DNA of 7,191 bases from an uncultured Bacteriovorax sp. (GCA_946482295.1 CAMLRB010000185.1:1-7191); one strand, 5' to 3'; numbered from the stretch's first letter, positions 1 to 6,420 are shown. Notes: generated from the letters alone by a model not told the origin. Made by a program: numbers and translations.

Positions 1-179
1 TCTTTGTTTTTGATAAATTGTGAAAGACCAACGCCCGATTCCCAAAGGACACCGAAATAAGGGCAGTATTCTTCTTTAAGAGATTGATCTTGATCTTCTT
101 CACCGAAGTGAGCGCAGAGGATGTCAATGCTCTCATCGAGGTCTCGTATCGTCGAAAACTCGAGATCGAGCACTGACAT
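1..179 (-). CDS. Probable class I SAM-dependent methyltransferase, N-terminal part (runs off the left edge)
   Basis: An open frame on the minus strand starts with ATG at 179 and continues through base 1, giving 59 codons. The end of the visible protein contains PYFGVLWESGVGLSQFI (residues 40-56). This resembles the block that precedes the SAM-binding motif in the Methyltransf_16 / protein-lysine methyltransferase group (family pattern roughly PYW-x-x-LWPS-x-x-LA-x-x-L). The glycine-rich SAM motif itself would lie beyond the window, so the enzyme class is inferred and the substrate is unknown. Only a weak AAAGA lies before the ATG. An in-frame GTG at 218-216 would add 13 residues and overlap the stop of the upstream small-protein gene by one base, which would allow translational coupling. 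No terminator separates the two genes, so they are probably co-transcribed. Confidence 0.55.
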   Translation of the reverse strand, partial: MSVLDLEFSTIRDLDESIDILCAHFGEEDQDQSLKEEYCPYFGVLWESGVGLSQFIKNK

Positions 180-217
180 ATTCTTTAAAAGATAGGTATA
201 ACCGAAAGTACTTTTCA

Positions 218-601
218 CTAGTAGTTCATGAACAATTCAGCGCGAGAATCTTTCATGCCTGGAAACGATACGTTAACAATACATCCGCTCAAATCTGCAC
301 CTGGAGTCCAGTTAATTTGAATTTCCCAAGTTTTTTTGAAAGTTCTTGTGCTCATGTCAAAACCAGAATACATCAAAAGTGTTTGCTTATAGTCACACTC
401 AAAATTTCCCCACTCATTGATCACTTCGACTTTAGGAAGAGCATTCCCATCAGCACTTTTTGTATCAAGTGTTAAAGAGATAACTTCTTTATTTGCAACA
501 TCTACGAGAATTTGTTTTCCCGGAACAAGAGGTGAATACTCTGTGTTGTATGCAAAAGCGTTAAGAGAAACGAGAGAAAGTAAAAGCATCATTTTTTTCA
601 T
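218..601 (-). CDS. Small secreted protein of unknown function (127 aa)
   Basis: I do not recognise the family. The preferred start is the ATG at 601. It is preceded by AAGGGG (616-611) at a 9-base spacing and begins a clean signal peptide (MKKMMLLLSLVSLNAFA, cleavage expected before Y18). An upstream in-frame GTG at 631 would add ten residues ahead of the signal peptide and is less likely. The mature part is about 110 residues, polar and beta-strand-like, with exactly two cysteines (C69 and C107) that could form a disulfide in the periplasm. There is no lipobox and no further membrane segment. The gene is divergent from the deacetylase gene and lies directly upstream of the partial methyltransferase gene. 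That it is exported is well supported; its role is unknown. Confidence 0.75.
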   Translation of the reverse strand: MKKMMLLLSLVSLNAFAYNTEYSPLVPGKQILVDVANKEVISLTLDTKSADGNALPKVEVINEWGNFECDYKQTLLMYSGFDMSTRTFKKTWEIQINWTPGADLSGCIVNVSFPGMKDSRAELFMNY

Positions 602-610
602 TGCAGTAAT

Positions 611-616
611 CCCCTT
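611..616 (-). promoter_or_regulatory. Ribosome binding site that fixes the start at 601
   Basis: On the minus strand, AAGGGG sits 9 bases before the ATG at 601. It supports that ATG, rather than the GTG at 631, as the start of the small secreted protein. Confidence 0.65.
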
Positions 617-622
617 AATAAA

Positions 623-681
623 TTTTTTCACACTGCCTTAAATCACATGCACAAAAACTTTGTCTCGTAAGTGTGAAAAAA
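623..681. repeat. 12-bp perfect inverted repeat in the divergent intergenic region
   Basis: TTTTTTCACACT (623-634) and its exact reverse complement AGTGTGAAAAAA (670-681) are separated by 35 bases. The left arm lies just before the start of the minus-strand small-protein gene. The right arm lies just upstream of the -35 box of the deacetylase promoter. The spacing is wide for a terminator-like hairpin and fits two binding sites for one regulator, or matched A-tracts. A shorter TTCACAC match occurs at 735-741. Confidence 0.5.
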
Positions 682-685
682 ATAC

Positions 686-714
686 TTGGAAAGCGAGTAT
701 GTTCGACTTATAAA
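686..714 (+). promoter_or_regulatory. Sigma70-type promoter of the deacetylase gene
   Basis: TTGGAA (686-691) and TATAAA (709-714) are separated by 17 bases, matching the -35/-10 consensus at 4 of 6 and 5 of 6 positions. Transcription would start near 721 and leave a leader of about 40 bases that ends in AAAAGGA, 7 bases before the ATG at 761. Confidence 0.6.
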
Positions 715-760
715 AAGGCGAATTTGGCTCATCCTTCACACCATTTAAAAGGACATCGGC

Positions 761-1570
761 ATGAAAAAATTACTCAGTCTAACTACCTTCCTAGTCGCCT
801 TACTTGCTTCTACACAAACATTTGCAGCTCTCGACAACATCATCATGTTCAACGGGAAAATTTACGATCCAGAAGATAAAGCTTTCAGAACAGTCAATCA
901 CATGGAATTGCATGTTAACAAAAAAGAAATTGCAATCACCATCGATGATGGTCCTAATCCAGGTGTTACTCAGGCGATGTTACAAGTGTTACGAGAATTC
1001 AACATTCGTGCAACATTCTTCTGTCTGGCTGCCAATGCAGCTAAGTATCCAGATATCATGCATGAAATTCAAGCTGACGGACATATCGTGGCCAATCACT
1101 CGAAGACTCACGCCAATCTCACTACTCTTGGAACAAATTGGCAGTCACGTTTATATGACGAAGTTATAGGTTCGTACCACACGCTTAAACCTTTTGCTTA
1201 CATGAGTAAAAAATCTTATTTCCGCGCTCCTGGTGGAAACTGGAATCCACAGCTCGCTCAATATTTAAACACTGATCCCGTTGGACAGAAATACATTGGA
1301 CCTGTTCTTTGGGATGTGGGTGGAATGTTAGAGCGAAATGCTGACAAGGTTCCAACGAAAGGTGCGGACTGGGCCTGCTGGAGCAATAAGTGGACAGTTG
1401 ATGAATGTCTGCAAGGCTACATCACAGAGACAACAGACTACAAAGGCGGTGTCGTTCTTATGCACGACCTACGCATGCAATCTTCCGAACTTCTTCGCAA
1501 GTACATAACTTGGGCGAAAGATAACGGTTATAAATTTGTCACACTTGATGATGTAAAATTTAAACAATAA
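761..1570 (+). CDS. Secreted polysaccharide deacetylase (NodB-homology domain)
   Basis: This is a carbohydrate esterase family 4-type metal-dependent deacetylase that removes acetyl groups from an N-acetylated glycan. Visible motifs, in order: TIDDGPNP (residues 60-67, with catalytic/metal aspartates D62 and D63), HSKTH (113-117, metal-binding histidines), RAPGG (155-159), the LWDVGG block around 183-188, and VLMHD (232-236, with H235). Residues 1-22 form a signal peptide ending TFA, so the enzyme acts in or beyond the periplasm. AAAAGGA 7 bases upstream supports the ATG at 761. The total of 269 residues fits a single catalytic domain with about 50 extra residues in front. Motif 3 is RAPGG rather than the common RPPYG, and motif 1 has isoleucine where TFDDGP is usual. 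The likely substrate is peptidoglycan or another envelope glycan. In Bdellovibrio, secreted enzymes of this class deacetylate prey peptidoglycan, but that role is only an inference here. Confidence 0.9.
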   Translation: MKKLLSLTTFLVALLASTQTFAALDNIIMFNGKIYDPEDKAFRTVNHMELHVNKKEIAITIDDGPNPGVTQAMLQVLREFNIRATFFCLAANAAKYPDIMHEIQADGHIVANHSKTHANLTTLGTNWQSRLYDEVIGSYHTLKPFAYMSKKSYFRAPGGNWNPQLAQYLNTDPVGQKYIGPVLWDVGGMLERNADKVPTKGADWACWSNKWTVDECLQGYITETTDYKGGVVLMHDLRMQSSELLRKYITWAKDNGYKFVTLDDVKFKQ

Positions 1571-1575
1571 TTAGA

Positions 1576-1603
1576 GGTCCCTCTTAACAGAGGGCCTTTT
1601 TTT
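1576..1603 (+). terminator. Intrinsic terminator after the deacetylase gene
   Basis: A stem GGtCCCTC / GAGGGCC (7 pairs with one bulged T) with a TTAACA loop is followed by seven T (1597-1603). It ends deacetylase transcripts. Its T tract touches the stop codon of the convergent regulator gene (1602-1604). The minus-strand side has no good T tract, so efficient termination is expected mainly from the left. Confidence 0.85.
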
Positions 1604-2375
1604 ATTCTTTAGTTGATTTGGTCAATGGAATGAGATGGATGCCGAGATTGTAAACACGAGTTTTATTTCCCTCAGTGAGAAACTCCGACATTTTCATTCT
1701 AAATTTTTTGATTTCTTTTTTTGCTTCCTCAATTTTATCTTCATTGATGGCCAGAGTGATGGATGTAATGTCTCTATCGGAAAGCGGATCTCGTTCCAAA
1801 GATTCAATTGATTTTTCCAAAATTTGTTTTTGAAAATGCCGAATTCCTGATGCGGCAATATCAGGTGAAGTCGACATGTGGAACTTTGTTTTAAAAAGTT
1901 TTCCATTTTCATCACGATCAAGGACATCTAATCGAATGAGACGATCAATCGCGAGTTTCACTTCCAGTTCACTAATGTTAAGAACACTGGCTAACCACTT
2001 TGTATCCTCACGAAAATTATCCACCAACATAAGTTGGGTGATACCGTAGTGGTACCACTCTTTCATCGCGGTGAAACAATCAAGACTCAATTCTTTATCT
2101 GCATAATCGACTTTCTTAAGCTCGACATCCAAGAGGTAAAAAGAATAAAGTTTCTCTCTTTCTATAGGTCCGAGTTTTAGAGCATCTGCTATTCTAACTG
2201 CTAATCCGAATGTCAGCTTTCTTTTGCCATTCAGAACACGAGAGAGAACTCCAGGATTCACTTCCACCATTTTGGCAAAGGCCCTCAACGAAAATTGGGG
2301 ATTGGTTTTAGACTTCTCTTCCAACAATTGCTGAAGCCAGATCTGCGACTGAGTTGTTTTGATTAATGTTTCCAT
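1602..2375 (-). CDS. TIGR02147-family helix-turn-helix regulator (DUF4423 type)
   Basis: The architecture matches the TIGR02147 family. An N-terminal helix-turn-helix (about residues 28-70; FSLRAFAKMVEVNPGVLSRVL followed by NGKRKLT) precedes a C-terminal DUF4423-like region. That region has EWYHYGITQLM (106-116), a second winged-helix-like stretch (W127 to L160, including AIDRLIRLDVLDRDENG), a serine-threonine-rich segment, DRDITSITLAI (200-210) and the ending VYNLGIHLIPLT. With ATG at 2375 the protein has 257 residues, close to the family norm, and the usual N-terminal alignment is kept. In-frame upstream starts exist (GTG at 2447, ATG at 2423) but none has a good ribosome binding site; neither does 2375. 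The protein is cytoplasmic and lacks a signal peptide. It is probably a DNA-binding transcription factor; its targets are unknown. It is divergent from the lipoprotein gene, so it may control that gene or itself. Confidence 0.88.
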   Translation of the reverse strand: METLIKTTQSQIWLQQLLEEKSKTNPQFSLRAFAKMVEVNPGVLSRVLNGKRKLTFGLAVRIADALKLGPIEREKLYSFYLLDVELKKVDYADKELSLDCFTAMKEWYHYGITQLMLVDNFREDTKWLASVLNISELEVKLAIDRLIRLDVLDRDENGKLFKTKFHMSTSPDIAASGIRHFQKQILEKSIESLERDPLSDRDITSITLAINEDKIEEAKKEIKKFRMKMSEFLTEGNKTRVYNLGIHLIPLTKSTKE

Positions 2376-2405
2376 GGTTTTTATTGTCGTCTGTTTCAAA
2401 AAAAT

Positions 2406-2422
2406 TGCAACAAACCGTTGCA
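2406..2422. promoter_or_regulatory. Candidate operator: TGCAAC-N5-GTTGCA dyad
   Basis: This is a perfect 6-bp inverted repeat with a 5-base centre, 31 bases upstream of the preferred start of the TIGR02147 regulator. Related half-sites GGCAAC (2427-2432) and GTTGCC (2487-2492) lie nearby, the second overlapping the likely -35 box of the lipoprotein gene. The size and position fit a site for a dimeric helix-turn-helix protein. That the adjacent regulator binds it is inference. Confidence 0.4.
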
Positions 2423-2487
2423 TTCGGGCAACATCAGACTGAAACACTCCAGGAAATATTGGATCACCTTACTTGGGATACACCTCG

Positions 2488-2515
2488 TTGCCACTGCTTT
2501 ATCTTTAAGTATTGT
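2488..2515 (+). promoter_or_regulatory. Probable promoter of the lipoprotein / carbonic anhydrase unit
   Basis: TTGCCA (2488-2493) and TATTGT (2510-2515) are separated by 16 bases. Transcription would begin near 2522, about 16 bases before the ATG at 2538, leaving a very short leader without a clear Shine-Dalgarno sequence. The -10 box matches the consensus at 4 of 6 positions, so this is moderate support only. Confidence 0.4.
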
Positions 2516-2537
2516 TTAGAAAACCGATAAGCCAAAC

Positions 2538-3887
2538 ATGAAAAACTTGATCACCCCGACACTCATTATTCTTCTCACAACAAGCTCTTGCACCACTCCT
2601 CCGCCAGTAACACCCACGCCTATACTGTCAGAGAGAGAACCTGCAAGCTCTCTTCAATGTAGAGAAATTATCACCTCATTTTTGAGTCCAGATCGTTTTG
2701 ATGCTCAGACTTTTAATAAAAAGCTAGCGCTTGATATTTCTAATGATCAACTCGCAAATTATCTCTACTCTTTTAGAGAAGTTGATTTGAATAAGATGAC
2801 TGAAGATCAACTAAGTTTTATGAGAGCTATCTATCTGTTCAGTCAAGATGATAAACCTTTAAGAGACGAACTTGTTACTCAGTTTATCAAAATGATGAAA
2901 GGTGAAACTCCAGATGCTAAAAGTAAAAATTGGGATCGTTTTTTTGCTCACAAAAAAAAGTTAGATATTTATAAAGAAAAAAAATTAGCGAAGGCCACGA
3001 CACCAGAATTAAAAAAAGCCGCCCGCGAGCAATCACTCATCTATGAAAAACTTTATATGAGTTGTAAATCGCATGTACAGAAAAAGCCCACACCTGCTGA
3101 TTTAAGGCTCGCTAAAAATCTCACCTATGCTCTCACGGCAGGGGCGATCACTTCAACAAGTGCGACTTATTCCTACATCCATCGCGAAGAGGAAAAAGAC
3201 TCAAAATGGATGAAAGGTCTCTATTTTGAAATTGCCCTCACTGGGATTTTTACTTATGTAGGCGGAACATTCGTCACTTCAAATCCTCGTCTTAATCCAT
3301 GGACTGTTCGTGCTCCTTTGACTTACTTCAATGCTGCAGTTGCCGATCTTGGACCCTCTGGTGCCTATTCTTATTTCTTCAACGACACTGATGTAGAAAT
3401 GCAAAAGAAGTTCGAAACGATGAAGAATGACGTACAATTTCAGACGGAAGTCGCAGAACTTTTACATTACGCTCAAGAAAATAATTTGTTTGAAAAACAT
3501 CTCGCAGCAACTGAAAAACTTTTTAAACAAAAGCCTCATTCAAAAATGACTCTTGAAGAAATCAAGAACTCGTTTGACATTAACAATGTCGATCTCGAAG
3601 AAAGCCGTGAATTGCTTTTTGAGGCCATGGCCGAGAAAGAGTATGCTGATAAGGCAGGGCCGCTTAAAACCGGTTACGAAGGCCTTGATCGTTACACCTT
3701 TCACCGTCTGTGGACTTTGGGAAGTGTGCCTTACAACATCGGATTTGCCCTTTTGATGCATAATCAGATGTGCATGACTCCAAATCCAAAAGCGGGTTTT
3801 GCCAAGGCCGTAGGGACCTATTTCGCAGGCCAATTGCTCCTAGACACCATCTATTACAAAACTCGCGAGGAATTAATTAATCAGTAG
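2538..3887 (+). CDS. Putative lipoprotein with several hydrophobic segments, unknown function (449 aa)
   Basis: I do not recognise a family. The protein begins with a lipoprotein-type signal, MKNLITPTLIILLTTSSC, with the lipidation cysteine at C18. The lipobox is loose (T at -3, S at -2 and -1). A proline- and threonine-rich linker follows (residues 19-29). Residue +2 is threonine, not aspartate, which fits outer-membrane sorting. Residues 40-180 are charged and probably helical, with a lysine-rich stretch at 139-163. Hydrophobic segments lie at about 195-214, 227-247, 258-281, 393-410 and 423-441, with an acidic helical stretch at 285-375 between them. Such segments are unusual for a simple outer-membrane lipoprotein and suggest membrane contact or insertion. 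The start is fixed by the signal sequence; no strong ribosome binding site is visible. The carbonic anhydrase gene follows after 37 bases with no terminator, so the two are probably co-transcribed. Confidence 0.8.
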   Translation: MKNLITPTLIILLTTSSCTTPPPVTPTPILSEREPASSLQCREIITSFLSPDRFDAQTFNKKLALDISNDQLANYLYSFREVDLNKMTEDQLSFMRAIYLFSQDDKPLRDELVTQFIKMMKGETPDAKSKNWDRFFAHKKKLDIYKEKKLAKATTPELKKAAREQSLIYEKLYMSCKSHVQKKPTPADLRLAKNLTYALTAGAITSTSATYSYIHREEEKDSKWMKGLYFEIALTGIFTYVGGTFVTSNPRLNPWTVRAPLTYFNAAVADLGPSGAYSYFFNDTDVEMQKKFETMKNDVQFQTEVAELLHYAQENNLFEKHLAATEKLFKQKPHSKMTLEEIKNSFDINNVDLEESRELLFEAMAEKEYADKAGPLKTGYEGLDRYTFHRLWTLGSVPYNIGFALLMHNQMCMTPNPKAGFAKAVGTYFAGQLLLDTIYYKTREELINQ

Positions 3888-3910
3888 TTTAAAATTTCTC
3901 CAATTTAAAT

Positions 3911-3916
3911 AAGGGA
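3911..3916 (+). promoter_or_regulatory. Ribosome binding site of the carbonic anhydrase gene
   Basis: AAGGGA lies 8 bases before the ATG at 3925. With no terminator in the 37-base gap, it supports translation from a message shared with the upstream lipoprotein gene. Confidence 0.6.
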
Positions 3917-3924
3917 CATAATAA

Positions 3925-4614
3925 ATGAAGTCGTTTCTCTGTAGTTTTTTTGTTTTCGCATTTATTCTTCAATCTCCGGCCTATGCAAAAGTCGAGCATA
4001 ACGAACATAAGCGGGAATCAGGCCCAGTGAGTGCAGATGCTTCACTTTCCCTTTTAAAACAAGGAAACAAACGTTTTTTAAAAGGTAACGCAAGGAAAGA
4101 TGGAATGGATCAAGCTACCATCAAAAAATTAGCGACAGGCCAAAAACCACATGCCATTGTTTTATCATGCAGCGATTCACGTGTACCACCTGAAATCATC
4201 TTTGATCAAAAATTGGGTGAAGTTTTTGTCGTACGAACTGCAGGTCAGGCACTTGATTCATCGGCCATCGCTAGCATTGAATACGCAGTGGCCCATCTAG
4301 GTAGCAATCTAATTCTAGTGATGGGACATGAGTCTTGTGGGGCCGTAAAAGCAGCACTTTCAACTCTAAATGGAGGCGATGCGGGCAGCCCTTCACTTAA
4401 TAAGCTCGTAGGTGATTTGCATCCACGTTTAAAGCGATTTTCAGAATTATCTCGAACTGACGGACTACTTGTTGAGAGTTGGATTAACGTAGAAGGTGTG
4501 GCGACTGATCTTGTTGACCGATCTGAACTTATTAAAAAACTTGTTGAATCCGGTGATATTAAAATTATGCGAGCTCTGTATCATTTGAGTACAGGCGAAG
4601 TGGAGTGGCGCTAA
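3925..4614 (+). CDS. Periplasmic beta-class carbonic anhydrase
   Basis: This enzyme catalyses the reversible hydration of CO2 to bicarbonate. The beta-class signature is complete: CSDSR (residues 82-86) supplies the zinc ligand C82 and the catalytic dyad D84/R86, and HESC (135-138) supplies the zinc ligands H135 and C138. Other conserved blocks are VVRTAGQ (102-108), the SIEYAVAHLG helix (117-126) and GDIKIMRALYHLSTGEV near the C-terminus. A signal peptide (residues 1-21, ending AYA before K22) places it in the periplasm; many beta-class enzymes are cytoplasmic, but exported ones are known in Gram-negative bacteria. At 229 residues including the signal it has normal family length and no truncation. 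AAGGGA 8 bases upstream supports the start. It is likely the second gene of a unit with the lipoprotein gene. A periplasmic enzyme could help trap or supply inorganic carbon or buffer pH; the specific role is inference. Confidence 0.95.
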   Translation: MKSFLCSFFVFAFILQSPAYAKVEHNEHKRESGPVSADASLSLLKQGNKRFLKGNARKDGMDQATIKKLATGQKPHAIVLSCSDSRVPPEIIFDQKLGEVFVVRTAGQALDSSAIASIEYAVAHLGSNLILVMGHESCGAVKAALSTLNGGDAGSPSLNKLVGDLHPRLKRFSELSRTDGLLVESWINVEGVATDLVDRSELIKKLVESGDIKIMRALYHLSTGEVEWR

Positions 4615-4641
4615 AAAAAAGGCCCGCATTTCTGCAGGCCT
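4613..4641 (-). terminator. Intrinsic terminator of rpsA, overlapping the carbonic anhydrase stop codon
   Basis: Read on the minus strand, AGGCC-TGC / GCA-GGCCT (8 pairs around one mismatch, 4-base loop; 4641-4620) is followed by a run of T reaching 4613. It lies about 45 bases after the rpsA stop. The T tract overlaps the TAA of the convergent carbonic anhydrase gene. On the plus strand the hairpin is followed by CCTTAAATA, so termination from that side should be weaker. Confidence 0.8.
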
Positions 4642-4686
4642 CCTTAAATAACTACGGGTGGGTTAAACCTTTCGCTATTTGACTAA

Positions 4687-6396
4687 TTAGTCACGTTTGA
4701 ATTTGTCAGCAAGAGTTGCCGTTTTTACACGGTCAGTTTTGTACTCAACACCATTAGCTACAGCTTTGATAGAAAGAGCGATTTTCTTCGCTTCTTTATC
4801 AACTGAAATAACCATAGATTGAGGCTTGTCACCTTTCTTGATTACATCAGATGGCTTCTCAACTCTCTCTTCAGAAAGTTCAGAAATGTGGATGAGTCCT
4901 TCGATACCAGTTTCAAGTTCAACGAAAGCTCCGAAGTCCGTTACACGAACAACTTCTGCTTCAACAACTGTTCCAACTGGGAATCTAGTTTCGATTTTTT
5001 TCCATGGATCTTCCTCTAGTTGTTTAAGACCTAGAGAGAATTTTTGGTTTTCTTTATCTACAGCTAGAACCATTGCTTCAACAGTTTGTCCTTCTTTGAA
5101 TTCTTCAGCAAGGTTGATGTTCTTTCTTGTCCACGAGATATCTGAAACGTGGATAAGAGCGTCCATGTCCTCGCCTACTTCAACGAATACACCGAAGTCT
5201 ACGATTGATTTAACTTTACCTTTAACTTTGTCACCAACTTTGAATTTCGCTACTAGAGCGTCCCATGGGTTTGGTTGAAGTTGTTTTAAACCAAGAGAGA
5301 TTCTCTTGTTTTCAACATCTACGTCCAATACTTGAGCTTCGATTCTCTCGCCAGCGTTGAAGTGTTTAGTTGGGTTCTTGATTTTGTTTGTCCAAGACAT
5401 TTCAGAAACGTGGATTAATCCTTCGATTCCGTCGTCTAGTTCAATGAATACACCGTAGTCTTTAACAGATACGATTTCGCCAGCAACTTTAGTTCCTGGG
5501 ATGTATTTCGACTTAGCTTCTTCCCAAGGGTTAGCTTGAACTTGTTTTAAGCCGAGAGATACTCTTTCTTTATCTGTATCGAATTTAAGAATTTTAACTT
5601 CGATTTCGTCACCGATGTTAAGGATGTTGCTTGGGTGTTTAACTCTTCCCCATGACATATCTGTAATGTGAAGAAGTCCGTCGATACCACCAAGGTCAAT
5701 GAACGCACCGTAGTCAGTGATGTTCTTAACGATCCCTTTAACAACCATTCCTTCTTCGATTTGAGAAAGAATTTCACCGCGCATTTTTCCACGCTCTTCA
5801 GCAAGGATTGCACGACGTGAAAGAACGATGTTTCCACGTTTCTTGTTGAACTTGATAACTTTGAATTCCATTGTTTTACCAATGTACTTATCAAGGTAAC
5901 GAGTTGGACGGATATCAATTTGTGATCCTGGAAGGAAAGCTTTAACACCGATATCAACAGATAGACCGCCTTTAACTTTAGCGATAACTGTACCAGTAAG
6001 AGCTTCACCAGATTCACAAGCAAGAGAGATTCTATCCCATGCTTTTAGGATTTCAGCCTTATCCTTAGAAAGGATTAGGTTACCCATGTTTGATTCTAGT
6101 TTTTCTAGATAAACTTCGATTACGTCACCTTTTTTGATTTTTAGTGAGCCGTCGTAGTTTTGGAATTCTTTTACAGAAACCAATCCTTCTTGCTTGTAAC
6201 CGATGTCTACAGTTACATAATCTTGACCGATGTTGATGATTGTTCCGTTGAACACTTCACCTTCTTCAAAATTTTTTGATGTAGACGTGTTGAGAAGTTC
6301 GCTGAAATCCGTTTTTTGAACTGTTTCTACGTCTTCACCAATGACGACGTCGTAACCTTTCATCCAACTTGCTTTCAATTCTTGTTTTTGAGCCAT
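4687..6396 (-). CDS. rpsA: 30S ribosomal protein S1
   Basis: S1 is the largest small-subunit protein. It binds mRNA at the ribosome platform and helps structured or weak-SD messages initiate. Six S1/OB-fold domains are visible, at about residues 45-111, 130-195, 215-284, 300-371, 387-458 and 474-544. The first two are divergent ribosome-docking types. Domains 3-6 carry the RNA-binding pattern (for example DYGAFIDLGGIDGLLHITDM at 228-247, and DFGAFVELETGIEGLIHISE at 487-506). The LGLKQ motif ending domains 3, 4 and 5 recurs at 281, 368 and 455, exactly 87 residues apart. Total length 569 compares with 557 in E. coli, so the protein is full length, with a short extra N-terminal stretch. The ATG at 6396 is preceded by GAGG with a 5-base spacing. 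The gene has its own promoter and terminator and no cmk or ihfB neighbour in the window, unlike the common cmk-rpsA-ihfB order. Confidence 0.98.
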   Translation of the reverse strand: MAQKQELKASWMKGYDVVIGEDVETVQKTDFSELLNTSTSKNFEEGEVFNGTIINIGQDYVTVDIGYKQEGLVSVKEFQNYDGSLKIKKGDVIEVYLEKLESNMGNLILSKDKAEILKAWDRISLACESGEALTGTVIAKVKGGLSVDIGVKAFLPGSQIDIRPTRYLDKYIGKTMEFKVIKFNKKRGNIVLSRRAILAEERGKMRGEILSQIEEGMVVKGIVKNITDYGAFIDLGGIDGLLHITDMSWGRVKHPSNILNIGDEIEVKILKFDTDKERVSLGLKQVQANPWEEAKSKYIPGTKVAGEIVSVKDYGVFIELDDGIEGLIHVSEMSWTNKIKNPTKHFNAGERIEAQVLDVDVENKRISLGLKQLQPNPWDALVAKFKVGDKVKGKVKSIVDFGVFVEVGEDMDALIHVSDISWTRKNINLAEEFKEGQTVEAMVLAVDKENQKFSLGLKQLEEDPWKKIETRFPVGTVVEAEVVRVTDFGAFVELETGIEGLIHISELSEERVEKPSDVIKKGDKPQSMVISVDKEAKKIALSIKAVANGVEYKTDRVKTATLADKFKRD

Positions 6397-6420
6397 AAAT
6401 ACCTCGAGAGATTTTTTTTA

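Noticed and set aside
417..641. Plus-strand open frame opposite the small secreted protein
   Set aside because: It is antisense to a gene with a good signal peptide and ribosome binding site, and has no family features of its own.
804..1169. Second plus-strand frame inside the deacetylase gene
   Set aside because: It is an out-of-frame shadow of the deacetylase, whose motifs all lie in the other frame.
2376..2447. 24-residue N-terminal extension of the TIGR02147 regulator from GTG 2447
   Set aside because: No ribosome binding site at a usable distance, the extra residues do not fit the family N-terminus, and the stretch holds the candidate operator dyad. The start remains uncertain because 2375 also lacks a clear site.
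3540..3833. Minus-strand open frame within the lipoprotein gene
   Set aside because: Antisense shadow without signal, motif or ribosome binding site.
3888..3924. AT-rich near-symmetric bases (TTTAAAATTT / AATTTAAAT) between the lipoprotein and carbonic anhydrase genes
   Set aside because: Too short and AT-only to be a terminator or a credible regulatory hairpin.
4826..5278. 150-codon plus-strand frame opposite rpsA
   Set aside because: A serine/threonine-rich translation of the complement of S1 repeats, a common antisense artefact of this gene.
5547..6023. 158-codon minus-strand frame inside rpsA
   Set aside because: Out-of-frame shadow of S1, leucine/valine/serine-rich with no recognisable domain.
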